Source: Leuconostoc citreum
Lineage (GTDB): Bacteria; Bacillota; Bacilli; Lactobacillales; Lactobacillaceae
Assembly: GCF_004354555.1 (NCBI RefSeq)
Contig: NZ_PUFH01000005.1
Coordinates: forward strand, 434,001 to 498,000
DNA length: 64,000 bases
Direction of reading: 5' to 3'
In this document: positions 26,837 to 36,114 of the stretch, one piece after another
Numbering within the stretch: the stretch's first letter is position 1
Layout of the letters: every line of letters starts with the position of its first letter
Notes under the pieces: model-generated
The model's input: only the letters and a program-made list of their open reading frames with translations
Databases searched by the model: none
Told to the model about the DNA's origin: nothing
Translations under genes and position numbers: made by a program

Positions 26837-27701
26837 ATAGCTCCGGCTCATAAAATCGACCAACTGTGTGTTCAATTTTCCATGTCGAAGAAAATGCTTT
26901 TTCATCAACAGATTTAATCGCCTCACGTAGTTCATAACGTTCTTGCTGGGTAATAACAGTAAGCAAAACATAACGCCCTTCACCCGTATAACCACCGCGC
27001 GCGTCGTTAATGATTGTGACACCACGCCGCATTTTATCATAGATACCTTGGACCATTTGATCAGGTTTTGTTGTGATAATCATAACCTGCATTTGCTGTT
27101 GTCTAGTATAAAAAGCATCAATCATACGTGAACTGATAATCACACCAACAATGGAATACAAAGCGTACTTCCAACCATAAGTCAAACCAGCACCTATCAT
27201 GATTAGCGCGTTCACACCAAGATTAACAGGTCCCATCTTGAAGCCAAACTTTTTCTTAACCAAAATGCCAATCACATCTAATCCGCCAGTTCCCACACCA
27301 TAACGTAATGCGGTACCAACGGCCATACCGTTTAAGGCGCCACCAAACATCGCGTTAATTAACGGGTCAGGCGTTAGTATACGCGTTGTATCAAATACTG
27401 GCATCAACGCCGCACTAAGCAACACGGCTAACGTTGTAAATGTCGCAAATCGCCAAGAAAGCTTCACCCATGCAATTACCAACATCGGTAGATTGACAAG
27501 TGCCAGTGCTAACGCAACAGGTACTCTGCCCCCTGATAAGGTCGACACTAACTGGGCAAATCCTGTAAATCCAGATGAATAAATATGACCCGGTCGCCAA
27601 AAATAATTCATAGCGAAGGCGACAATCACGCCATAAAAGATTGCGCCGCCAAGTCGACCCGCATATTGGTTTTTCATAAAGTTGTGAAAAAATTTTTGCA
27701 T
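26835..27701 (-). CDS. YitT family membrane protein
   Basis: 288 residues with five to six N-terminal membrane segments (GGAIFYGVIVAFAMNYFW onward; GTGGLDVIGILVKKKFGF) and a C-terminal soluble DUF2179 domain (about 205-285, RGVTIINDARGGYTGEGRYVLLTVI). This is the YitT/YqfU family; its transport role is unproven. No Shine-Dalgarno lies in the usual place: GAGGG (27729-27725) is separated from the ATG by a small hairpin. Confidence 0.88.
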   Translation of the reverse strand: MQKFFHNFMKNQYAGRLGGAIFYGVIVAFAMNYFWRPGHIYSSGFTGFAQLVSTLSGGRVPVALALALVNLPMLVIAWVKLSWRFATFTTLAVLLSAALMPVFDTTRILTPDPLINAMFGGALNGMAVGTALRYGVGTGGLDVIGILVKKKFGFKMGPVNLGVNALIMIGAGLTYGWKYALYSIVGVIISSRMIDAFYTRQQQMQVMIITTKPDQMVQGIYDKMRRGVTIINDARGGYTGEGRYVLLTVITQQERYELREAIKSVDEKAFSSTWKIEHTVGRFYEPEL

Positions 27702-27708
27702 TATTTTC

Positions 27709-27722
27709 GTACGTTCACGTAC
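27709..27722 (-). promoter_or_regulatory. hairpin between ribosome site and start codon of yitT
   Basis: GTACG-TGAA-CGTAC on the minus strand, 7 bases before the ATG and 2 bases after GAGGG. Folding would bring the ribosome site to normal distance from the ATG. Confidence 0.35.
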
Positions 27723-27788
27723 ATCCCTCTTGTCTATATACTCACTATATCACAGGCAGAACTAAAGTCCTACCACAATTATTAGAAA

Positions 27789-29558
27789 CTATTCAACGTC
27801 TGATACAAACAATCCCAAATCATTTAATTGTTTGTGGTCAACACGGGTTGGTGCTTGCGTCATTGGTTCTGTGGCACGAGAATTCTTTGGGAAGGCAATC
27901 ACTTCACGAATATTTTCTTGGCCTGCCAATAACATGGCTAATCGGTCCAAACCAAGTGCAATACCGCCCATTGGTGGGAACCCAAACGTCATACCTTCAA
28001 GCAAGAACCCAAATGCTTCATGAGCAGCTTCCGGTGTAAATCCAAGTGCTTTGAGCATTTTTTCTTGTATATCCATGCGATGAATACGGATTGAACCAGA
28101 ACCAAGTTCGTAACCATTTAATACTAAATCATAACTTTGTGCATGAGCTTGATGTGGATCCTCACCATCGTCAAGATAATGCAAATCTTCTTCATTTGGC
28201 ATTGTAAATGGATGATGCGCAGCAATCCAACGATCAAAATCTTCAGAATATTCAAATAATGGCCAATCTACAATCCAAGCAAATGCCCATGGATTTGTCA
28301 TATCAATCAAATTCAAATCTTTAGCGGTTTGACGACGTAAGTAATCTAAGGTTGCCGCAACAATATCGTTTCGACCAGCACCAAATAGCAGTAAGTCGCC
28401 TGGCTTTGCACCGGTAACCTGTAATAATGCTGCATGATTAGGGAAAAACTTTGCAATAGGTCCTGAAATACCTTCATCGGTTACTTTAAGCCAGGCCAGG
28501 CCTTTAGCGCCGAAGCGTTCAATGTATTGCGCCATTTTGTCGATGTCTTTGCGAGAATAGTTTTCTGCGCCACCCGGTACAGCAATCGCTTTCACAACAC
28601 CACCGGCTTCGACAGCTTTAGCAAACACACCAAATTCAGATGATTTGACAGTTTCTGAAACGTCTTTTAATTCATAAGCAATACGCAAATCTGGTTTATC
28701 TGTTCCAAAACGATCCATTGATTCTTGCCAAGTTAATGTTGGAATCTTTGTTGTATCTAAATCAAAATTAACGACATCAGACATCATAGCCTTAACCCAT
28801 GCATTGACTAATTCACGAATTTCTTCTGCTGACATAAATGATGTCTCGACATCCATTTGCGTAAATTCTGGTTGACGATCGCCACGTAAATCTTCATCAC
28901 GGAAAGCACGGGCAATTTGGAAGTAACGATCGAAGCCAGAACCCATCAACAATTGCTTGAACAGCTGCGGTGATTGTGGCAAAGCGTAAAATGAACCAGG
29001 GAAAATACGTGATGGCACTAAATAATCACGTGCCCCTTCCGGGGTTGATTTGGCTAAAATAGGCGTTTCAATATTAATGAAGTCATTTTGATCCATGAAG
29101 TTCATGGCACTAGACATGATTTTTGAACGAATACGCAAATTCTTTTGCATTTCCGGACGACGCAAATCTAAATAACGATACTGTAACTTCAGCTCTTCAT
29201 TAGCATTGACATTATCTTCAATATAAAATGGTGGTGTTTTTGACGTTGCTAAAATTTCTGCCTCAATGACATCAATTTCAATTTGACCTGAATGAATTTT
29301 GTTATTAATTTGACTTACTTCACGCCGCACCACTTGACCTGTAACCGATATAACATACTCATTACGCATATTCTCAGCGACTGCAAGCGCCTCAGCATGT
29401 GTCGCATTAAACGTCAATTGTACAATACCTTCACGATCACGTAAGTCAACGAAAATCAAATCGCCAAAATCACGACGTTTCTGAACCCAACCCGACAGGG
29501 TAACCGTTTGGTTAAGATATTTTTCGTCAACTAATCCAGCATATGTTGTTCTTTTCAT
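27789..29558 (-). CDS. aspS: aspartyl-tRNA synthetase
   Basis: Class II synthetase charging tRNA-Asp. The 589 residues show an OB-fold anticodon domain ([23 protein letters not shown]), motif 2 region [22 protein letters not shown] and motif 3 [14 protein letters not shown], with the bacterial GAD insertion domain. It overlaps the end of hisS by 4 bases. Both follow a T-box leader. Confidence 0.98.
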   Translation of the reverse strand: MKRTTYAGLVDEKYLNQTVTLSGWVQKRRDFGDLIFVDLRDREGIVQLTFNATHAEALAVAENMRNEYVISVTGQVVRREVSQINNKIHSGQIEIDVIEAEILATSKTPPFYIEDNVNANEELKLQYRYLDLRRPEMQKNLRIRSKIMSSAMNFMDQNDFINIETPILAKSTPEGARDYLVPSRIFPGSFYALPQSPQLFKQLLMGSGFDRYFQIARAFRDEDLRGDRQPEFTQMDVETSFMSAEEIRELVNAWVKAMMSDVVNFDLDTTKIPTLTWQESMDRFGTDKPDLRIAYELKDVSETVKSSEFGVFAKAVEAGGVVKAIAVPGGAENYSRKDIDKMAQYIERFGAKGLAWLKVTDEGISGPIAKFFPNHAALLQVTGAKPGDLLLFGAGRNDIVAATLDYLRRQTAKDLNLIDMTNPWAFAWIVDWPLFEYSEDFDRWIAAHHPFTMPNEEDLHYLDDGEDPHQAHAQSYDLVLNGYELGSGSIRIHRMDIQEKMLKALGFTPEAAHEAFGFLLEGMTFGFPPMGGIALGLDRLAMLLAGQENIREVIAFPKNSRATEPMTQAPTRVDHKQLNDLGLFVSDVE

Positions 29559-30859
29559 TGTGCTTCATCTCCTTGTGAATCAATAATTGTTGGTAAATCG
29601 GTATATAAATCGGCTAATTTCACAGTCTGCTGCATGCCTGTTGCCATATTTTTAATATTAGCAACGTGATTTGCTAACTCAGTCTCTCCTACAGTCACCA
29701 CATAACGACTATGGTGGCGATCGGCCGATTTGAATTGTGACTTGGCAGATCGTCCGAGATAATCACGTTCAGCAACATAGCCAAATGAACGAATGGCTTG
29801 TACAATCTGCGTTGCAACGACATTTGTTGATGTCCCAATATTGACAACATAAAAATCTAAACCATCATCTTTTACAGGTGCAACGCCCTGTGCTGCAAGC
29901 AAACTAATTAAGCGCTCAACGCCAATACCAAAGCCAACACCAGGTGTTTCTGGCCCACCAAATTCAGCTACCAAACCTGAATAACGACCACCGCCAGCAA
30001 TTGTGGCTGCGCCTTTCAAGCTATCATCAACTGTCATAATCTCAAAAATCGTATCATTATAGTAATCTAGCCCGCGCACCATAGTCGAGTCAACTTCAAA
30101 AGTAATATCAAGTGCTGTCAGTAGTTCTTGAACCGTTTGCCAATGTTGACTCGAATCATCAGAAAGAAAATCTAGAATAGAAGGCGCATCTTCAACAAAT
30201 ACTTGATCACGCGGGTCTTTTGAGTCCAAAACACGTAATGGATTCTTTTCTAATCGTGCTTGTGAGTCTGGCGATAATTCATCAAAGTGTGGTTTCAAGT
30301 AAGCAATAAGTGCTTTTCGGTAAGCTTCTCGAGAAGCTTGGTCACCTAGTGTGTTAATTGCTACCTTTAAATTTTTTAAGCCTAATGTTTGAAAGAAGTC
30401 GACCGCCATGGCAATAATTTCAACATCTAGAGCAGGTGCCGTCGCACCAAATGCCTCGACACCAATTTGATGGAATTGACGAAAACGACCGGCTTGTGGT
30501 CGTTCATAACGAAACATTGGCCCAATGTAAAAGGCCTTGTAGGGCTTATCAAACTCTGGACCATACAGTTTATTTTCAACATAGGCGCGCACTACCCCTG
30601 CCGTGCCTTCAGGGCGTAAAGCAATGTGACGATTGCCTTTATCATGAAAATCATACATTTCTTTAGTTACAACATCGGATGTATCTCCGGCTGACCGGGA
30701 AAAGACGTCAAAATTTTCAAATAATGGCGTTCTAATTTCTCTAAAGTTATAATCACCAAATAACAACCGCGCGATGCTTTCAATATGTTGCCATTGTGCC
30801 GTTTGTTCGGGTAACAAGTCAGCCGTTCCTTTTGGTTTTTGAAAAGTTGGTTTTGCCAT
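29555..30859 (-). CDS. hisS: histidyl-tRNA synthetase
   Basis: Class II synthetase charging tRNA-His. The 434 residues contain [38 protein letters not shown] (motif 2 region), [14 protein letters not shown] and [15 protein letters not shown] (motif 3), plus the C-terminal anticodon domain. It heads the hisS-aspS operon directly downstream of the T-box. Confidence 0.98.
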   Translation of the reverse strand: MAKPTFQKPKGTADLLPEQTAQWQHIESIARLLFGDYNFREIRTPLFENFDVFSRSAGDTSDVVTKEMYDFHDKGNRHIALRPEGTAGVVRAYVENKLYGPEFDKPYKAFYIGPMFRYERPQAGRFRQFHQIGVEAFGATAPALDVEIIAMAVDFFQTLGLKNLKVAINTLGDQASREAYRKALIAYLKPHFDELSPDSQARLEKNPLRVLDSKDPRDQVFVEDAPSILDFLSDDSSQHWQTVQELLTALDITFEVDSTMVRGLDYYNDTIFEIMTVDDSLKGAATIAGGGRYSGLVAEFGGPETPGVGFGIGVERLISLLAAQGVAPVKDDGLDFYVVNIGTSTNVVATQIVQAIRSFGYVAERDYLGRSAKSQFKSADRHHSRYVVTVGETELANHVANIKNMATGMQQTVKLADLYTDLPTIIDSQGDEAQ

Positions 30860-30932
30860 TTTTATTTAACTACTGTCATTGAAACACCTGTTTCAATGAC
30901 AACAGATTCTCCTTTATTATCATTACAAGCCT

Positions 30933-31165
30933 AAAAAGCGCCCTTAGTAACATCTGTTACTAAGGGCGCTTTTGCACGGTACCACCTTGTATGTTAATGC
31001 TTACGCATTACTTAGACTGCTTATCGCGCAACCACGCACTGTCTTATACAACAGCGACCTCCAAGGTGTCACAAACCAAGTTGTTGTTTTGCTTCCATCG
31101 TCCGCAAAATTTCTATCTGTCCAAACTATGATTTTTCCAATTCATCGGCTTCAATATATATTTTA
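30933..31165 (-). ncRNA. T-box leader of the hisS-aspS operon
   Basis: The minus-strand leader contains the T-box sequence AAGGTGGTACCGTGC (30988-30974), directly followed by a terminator stem GCGCCCTTAGTAAC/GTTACTAAGGGCGC with a T tract (30973-30933), the standard layout in which uncharged tRNA stabilises the antiterminator. A candidate specifier segment GTGACACC (31072-31065) offers GAC (Asp) and, two bases on, CAC (His), matching both synthetases. I could not fold stem I with certainty, so the specifier is provisional. Confidence 0.9.
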
Positions 31166-31194
31166 ATCATATATGTTCCCTATTAGAAAGTCAA
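31166..31194 (-). promoter_or_regulatory. promoter of the T-box-hisS-aspS unit
   Basis: TTGACT (31194-31189), 17-base spacer, TATGAT (31171-31166) on the minus strand. Confidence 0.8.
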
Positions 31195-31214
31195 GATTTT
31201 ATCACAAATTATGC

Positions 31215-32891
31215 TTAGAATTGGTATACCTTTGCTTCATAAGGTCGTAACGTTTGACCTTCATCGTCATCATAGTTACCAATTAACAACCTAGCATCAT
31301 CAGGCACACTATAGTTTCTTGTCAATACTTGATCAGTAAAATTGTTAATCACTAATAATTGCTCACCCTGACCAATCCGACGATAAGCATAAACGTCGTT
31401 GTCTTCAGGATCTAATAACTGGTATTTGCCTGTTGTCATGATTGGTAAATCATGCCGTAACTGAATTAATTTCTGATAATAGTAAAAGACTGATTTTGGA
31501 TCTGCGAGCGCATCTGCCACATTAATTGTTTGATAATTATCGTTCAATTTAAGCCAAGGTTGTCCCGTTGTAAAGCCCGCATTATCGCTATTATTCCATT
31601 GCATTGGTGTACGAGCATTGTCGCGACCTTTAGCATGAACATAACGTAGCATCGTTTCTTCGTCTAACAAATTGTCTTTGTCAATCAAATATTTAAAGGC
31701 ATTTTTAATTTCAATATCATCAAAATCTTCCCGTTTTAAGTTATAGGCATTCGTCATCCCAATTTCTTCACCTTGGTAAATGTACGGTGTGCCTTGCATG
31801 AAGTGCAATAGTGTCGCAACCATTTTAGCTGAAATGACACGATAAGCTGGTGTGTCATTTCCATAGCGACTAACAGCACGTGGTTGGTCATGGTTATCCC
31901 AGTAAAGTGAATTCCATGCTTTACCAGCAAGTTTATTTTGCCATTTAGAGAGATTTTCTTTCAATGCCGTTAGTGACACTTTTTGATCATACCACTTTCC
32001 TAAAGCAGGGTTAGGATTGTTATCAAGTCCCATATGTTCAAACTGAAAGACCATATTTAATTCTGATGTATCTTGGTTGGCATATTGAATAGCATTTTGT
32101 ATGTCAACACCAGACGCTTCACCCACCGTCATCATGTCTGCACGGTTTAACACCTTGTCACGCATCTCTTTCAAATAGTCATGAACATGTGGCCCATTAG
32201 CAACAGCCTTATCGGCATTACCATACACCCCACCTGTCGGCACTTGACCATCCGGTAAACCGTCTGGCTTTGAAATCAATGAAATAACATCCATTCTGAA
32301 GCCATCAATACCCTTATCAACCCAAAAATTCATCATATCAAATACCGCTTGTCGTACTTCCGGATTAACCCAATTCAAATCGGGTTGTCCTTCCGCAAAT
32401 AAGTGTAAGTAGTATTGACCAGTTGCGTCATCGTATTGCCAAGCTGGCCCTGAGAAAAATGATCCCCAGTTATTCGGTTCATGCCCCGCAACTGGATCGC
32501 GCCAGATGTAAAAGTCACGTTTAGGGTTATCCTTTGACTTGCGACTTTCGATGAACCATTGATGCTGATTAGAAGTATGATTAACAACTAGATCCATCAA
32601 TATTTTAATATGCTTATCGTGTGCTTTTTGCAGTAGACGGTCAAAATCTGCCATATTGCCAAATTTTGCATTAATATCTTCATAATCTGAAATATCATAA
32701 CCGTTATCCTCATCAGGTGAAGTATAAACCGGATTCAGCCAGATAACATCTGCACCAAGTTTTGCGATGTAATCCAGATGTTGCTCAACCCCTTTCAAAT
32801 CACCAATACCATCCCCGTTTGCATCCTGAAAAGAGCGTGGATAAACTTGGTAAACAACGGCTTTTTGCCACCACTTAATATTTTCTGTCAT
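31215..32891 (-). CDS. GH13 alpha-glucosidase, oligo-1,6-glucosidase type (copy 1)
   Basis: 558-residue cytosolic GH13_31 glucosidase. Catalytic nucleophile Asp201 (GFRMDV), acid/base Glu258 (TVGEAS) and transition-state Asp335 (NHDQPR) are in place, as are MDLVVNHTS and the C-terminal beta domain. Val202 after the nucleophile is the residue associated with alpha-1,6 specificity in this subfamily (maltases carry Ala or Thr), so isomaltose, panose or isomalto-oligosaccharides are likely substrates. It follows the permease gene by one base and is the last gene of the operon 36055 to 31215. Its paralogue lies at 34328-35998. Confidence 0.93.
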   Translation of the reverse strand: MTENIKWWQKAVVYQVYPRSFQDANGDGIGDLKGVEQHLDYIAKLGADVIWLNPVYTSPDEDNGYDISDYEDINAKFGNMADFDRLLQKAHDKHIKILMDLVVNHTSNQHQWFIESRKSKDNPKRDFYIWRDPVAGHEPNNWGSFFSGPAWQYDDATGQYYLHLFAEGQPDLNWVNPEVRQAVFDMMNFWVDKGIDGFRMDVISLISKPDGLPDGQVPTGGVYGNADKAVANGPHVHDYLKEMRDKVLNRADMMTVGEASGVDIQNAIQYANQDTSELNMVFQFEHMGLDNNPNPALGKWYDQKVSLTALKENLSKWQNKLAGKAWNSLYWDNHDQPRAVSRYGNDTPAYRVISAKMVATLLHFMQGTPYIYQGEEIGMTNAYNLKREDFDDIEIKNAFKYLIDKDNLLDEETMLRYVHAKGRDNARTPMQWNNSDNAGFTTGQPWLKLNDNYQTINVADALADPKSVFYYYQKLIQLRHDLPIMTTGKYQLLDPEDNDVYAYRRIGQGEQLLVINNFTDQVLTRNYSVPDDARLLIGNYDDDEGQTLRPYEAKVYQF

Positions 32892-32892
32892 G

Positions 32893-34260
32893 TTATTTCT
32901 CCTTTTTTGTCGTATACACTTGTGTTTTTTCTTCTTTCACAATCCAAATCAAACAACCACCAATAATCAGAAAGATGCCAGCAATCGCTAACATATGAGC
33001 CATAGATTTTCCAACTGCTGGGAAAATAACAAAACTAGCCACAGAGGCAACAATTTGCGGAATACAAATAAAGCAGTTAAACAAACCGAGATATACGCCA
33101 TCATGCTTGCCATCTAAAGCATTGGTTAAGATTGTGAACGGAATTGAAATTAGAGCAATCCAGCCAATACCAATTAATACGAAACCGATAAGTGATGACG
33201 CATGTGTATGACCATAAGCCACCACCATGAAGCCAATACCACCAGCAATGAGGCTCAAAAAGTATGCCATCTTTCGCGTACGATTGTTCAACCTTTGGAA
33301 TGCAATACCAACGATAATGGCAACAATTGAATAAACTGCCTGCAGTATACCAAACCAATTACCAGCGGCCTGATAACCTGCTGATGCTGGATCGCTAACC
33401 CCCCAGATATTCTCTGACAAGGCACCCGTTGAGTAAGTCCACATATAAGGAATACCGAACCAAACGAAAAATTCAACCAATCCTAACGTCCAAAAAACTT
33501 TTGGTGCATGTCTTAAAATATCCCCGAATGATTCTCGTACTTTATCGTTGGCTTGATAGCCATGACAATAAGCTAATGTTTCTGGATCATACTCTTTAAC
33601 ATTCATAATTGTAAAAATAGTTGATAATAGCAATATCGCTGCAGCAACATAAAATGATATTTTAACTGAATCAGGCACAACACCTCGTGCTGCCGTGTTA
33701 GCAACACCCATCGAAGTTAGAATAAAGGGAAACACAAACGCAATGACGCCGCCTAAACTTCCCCAAATATTTTGTAAGCTCCAAGCGCGATCTGTCTGCG
33801 CAGCGTTAACCATATCCGGAATAATCATTTTAAAAGGTTGCATTGATACATTAGCTGATAAGTCCATGAACAATACTGTCACTGCCCCAAACCACAAGGC
33901 GGTCATTGACCCATAACCAAAACCAAAGGACCCCGTATTTGGTAACAACAATAACACAATCAACGAAACTAAGCATCCCCCAATCAAATAGGGCATTCGT
34001 CTTCCTAGCTTTGGAATCCATGTTTTATCGGACAACAAACCAATCACTGGTTGAGTAATCATTCCTGCTAATGGCGGCAATATAAAGAAAAAACCTAGCT
34101 TTGTCGGGTCAGAACCCAACGTTTGGAAAATACGTCCCATGTTTCCTGTTTGAACTGAGAAAGCAACTTGCACACCCGCATACCCAAATGTCATCAAAAA
34201 CAGCTGCATGCTGCTCAACATGGGTAGTTGGCCTCTTTTTTGAACCGTACTACGCAACAT
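32893..34260 (-). CDS. SLC45-like MFS glucoside permease (copy 1)
   Basis: 455 residues, twelve predicted helices. It resembles the sucrose/maltose-transporting SLC45/GPH-like MFS permeases of lactic acid bacteria: MGRIFQTLGSDPTKLGFFFI, PPLAGMITQPVIGLLSDKTW and KLGRRMPYL are visible. GGAG precedes the ATG. Its place between two alpha-1,6-type glucosidases suggests uptake of isomalto-oligosaccharides or maltose by proton symport. Highly similar to the permease at 40229-41572. Confidence 0.9.
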   Translation of the reverse strand: MLRSTVQKRGQLPMLSSMQLFLMTFGYAGVQVAFSVQTGNMGRIFQTLGSDPTKLGFFFILPPLAGMITQPVIGLLSDKTWIPKLGRRMPYLIGGCLVSLIVLLLLPNTGSFGFGYGSMTALWFGAVTVLFMDLSANVSMQPFKMIIPDMVNAAQTDRAWSLQNIWGSLGGVIAFVFPFILTSMGVANTAARGVVPDSVKISFYVAAAILLLSTIFTIMNVKEYDPETLAYCHGYQANDKVRESFGDILRHAPKVFWTLGLVEFFVWFGIPYMWTYSTGALSENIWGVSDPASAGYQAAGNWFGILQAVYSIVAIIVGIAFQRLNNRTRKMAYFLSLIAGGIGFMVVAYGHTHASSLIGFVLIGIGWIALISIPFTILTNALDGKHDGVYLGLFNCFICIPQIVASVASFVIFPAVGKSMAHMLAIAGIFLIIGGCLIWIVKEEKTQVYTTKKEK

Positions 34261-34327
34261 ATTCTCTTCTCCTTCTTGAAGTGACTTTATTCGCTTGAAT
34301 CAATTATTCAGGCCACTACTTCAGATT

Positions 34328-35998
34328 TTAAAATAAATATACCTTGGCTTCGTAAGGGCGCAAAGTATCGCCCAAATCATCATCATAATTACTTATCAAC
34401 ACAGTTGCAGAATCAGGTCGCTCATAGTGACGCTTTTGCATCTTTTCTGTAAAATTACTAATAACTAAGAGCTGTGCATCGTCGCTTATTCGACGGTAAG
34501 CATAAACTGAGTCATCCGCTATATCTAACACAACATATTTGCCAGTTGTTATAAGTGGCATTGTTTGCCTTAAGTGAATTAATTTTTGGTAATAATAGAA
34601 AAGTGATTGTTTATCTGACAATGCAGCTGACACATTGATTTCTGAATAATTGTTATTTACTGGTAACCAGGGCTTATCGTCGGTAAAACCAGCGTTTAAC
34701 GTCTTATCCCATTGCATCGGTGTTCGCGCATTGTCACGTGATGAATGGTAAATATAGGACATCATTTTGTCAGGTGTCATGCGCTTTTGTTTTAACACCA
34801 AATCATCGTAAGCATTTCGCGTATCAATATCTTTGTATTGCGTAATACTTGGCCATTTGACATTCGTCATACCAATTTCTTCACCTTGGTAAATATAAGG
34901 GGTTCCTTGCATAAAATGTAGCGTTGTCGCTAACATTTTGGCTGATATCACACGATATTGGTCAGAGTCATTGCCAAATCGCGAAACAACTCTAGGGCGA
35001 TCATGATTGTTCCAGTACAGACTATTCCAAGCTTTGCCATATAAATCATTTTGCCATTTTGACAAAATGCGCTTAAGCATCACTAAATTAAATCGCTCAT
35101 CACTCCACTTCCCAAAACCTTCACGACTATTATCGACTTCGGTATGCTCAAATTGAAAAGTCATCTGTAATTCATTAGCAGTCGTGCCAGCATATTTAAT
35201 TGCATCTTTTGTTGTGACACCAGGTGTTTCACCAACTGTTATAATGTCATATTTTGATAAAACTTCATGATTCATTTCCTGCAAATACGCATGAATTTTT
35301 GGCCCATTAGCTATAAAATTCATCGATGAGCTATGATTTTCTGTTGTAACATTTGGATCATCAACGAAATGCACTGGCTTCGATAGCAAGTTAATGACAT
35401 CCATCCTAAAACCATCAACCCCTTGATTTAACCACCATGTCATCATGCTATAAATTTCGTGACGTAATGTTGGGTTTTCCCAGTTTAGGTCGGGCTGCTT
35501 TTTTGAAAATAGGTGAAGATAGTACTGTTGCGTCGTGTCATCAAATGCCCACGCTGAACCACCAAAATCTGATTGCCAATTGTTCGGTTCGTGACCATCG
35601 ACCGGATCACGCCATATATAATATTGTCGATAAGGATTATCTTTACTTTGGCGACTAGCCTTAAACCAAGCATGTTCATCAGATGTATGATTAATAACTA
35701 GGTCCATCATGATTTTTAAACCTAGACGATGTGCAACTGAAAACATTTCTTGGACGTCTGCCATGGTGCCAAATTCTGGTAAAATACGACAGTAGTCGCT
35801 AATATCATAGCCATTATCGTCATTAGGGGATTCATAGATTGGACTTAACCAAATCACCTGAACGCCTAATGACTTCAGATAAGGCAGACGTGCGATAATG
35901 CCTGGTATATCACCGATACCGTCATGATTACTATCTTGAAAACTTCTTGGATAAATCTGGTAGACAACTGCTTGTTGCCACCACTGTTCACCTGTCAT
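34328..35998 (-). CDS. GH13 alpha-glucosidase, oligo-1,6-glucosidase type (copy 2)
   Basis: About 556 residues from the ATG at 35998, which has AAAGGAAG upstream; a longer frame from 36058 would begin inside the operator and is rejected. Catalytic Asp200 (GFRMDV), Glu257 (TVGETP) and Asp333 (NHDRPR) are present, and Val201 again predicts alpha-1,6 preference. It is collinear with copy 1 over its whole length, with differences mainly at 202-228, a loop near the active site, so the two may split chain lengths or linkages. It is the first gene of the repressor-controlled operon. Confidence 0.93.
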   Translation of the reverse strand: MTGEQWWQQAVVYQIYPRSFQDSNHDGIGDIPGIIARLPYLKSLGVQVIWLSPIYESPNDDNGYDISDYCRILPEFGTMADVQEMFSVAHRLGLKIMMDLVINHTSDEHAWFKASRQSKDNPYRQYYIWRDPVDGHEPNNWQSDFGGSAWAFDDTTQQYYLHLFSKKQPDLNWENPTLRHEIYSMMTWWLNQGVDGFRMDVINLLSKPVHFVDDPNVTTENHSSSMNFIANGPKIHAYLQEMNHEVLSKYDIITVGETPGVTTKDAIKYAGTTANELQMTFQFEHTEVDNSREGFGKWSDERFNLVMLKRILSKWQNDLYGKAWNSLYWNNHDRPRVVSRFGNDSDQYRVISAKMLATTLHFMQGTPYIYQGEEIGMTNVKWPSITQYKDIDTRNAYDDLVLKQKRMTPDKMMSYIYHSSRDNARTPMQWDKTLNAGFTDDKPWLPVNNNYSEINVSAALSDKQSLFYYYQKLIHLRQTMPLITTGKYVVLDIADDSVYAYRRISDDAQLLVISNFTEKMQKRHYERPDSATVLISNYDDDLGDTLRPYEAKVYLF

Positions 35999-36039
35999 AT
36001 TAACTTCCTTTAGCCTTATATCGAACACTAACAATAATT

Positions 36040-36090
36040 TGCGTAAACGTTTACGCATTAAATTGTAACCGCTTTCATTATTCCTGTCAA
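36040..36090 (-). promoter_or_regulatory. promoter and LacI-type operator of the glucosidase operon
   Basis: TTGACA (36090-36085), 17-base spacer and TACAAT (36067-36062) on the minus strand give a start near 36055. This falls inside the perfect 18-base palindrome TGCGTAAACGTTTACGCA (36040-36057), which has the central CG of LacI-family operators. A repressor bound there would block initiation. The adjacent divergent regulator is the obvious candidate. Confidence 0.85.
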
Positions 36091-36101
36091 CCTTTTTAGT
36101 T

Positions 36102-36107
36102 TATAAT
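36102..36107 (+). promoter_or_regulatory. -10 box of the lacI-family regulator gene
   Basis: TATAAT ends 7 bases before the ATG of the regulator, and no Shine-Dalgarno is visible between, so the mRNA would be leaderless or nearly so. A clear -35 element is not apparent. Confidence 0.55.
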
Positions 36108-36114
36108 ATAAAAT

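Noticed and set aside
31126-31170. A 14-codon frame (MIKIYIEADELEKS) at the start of the T-box leader
   Set aside because: Its ATG is part of the TATGAT -10 box, so transcription begins downstream of it.
35999-36058. N-terminal extension of the second GH13 glucosidase
   Set aside because: The extra residues translate the operator palindrome and lie across the transcription start; a ribosome site supports the ATG at 35998.
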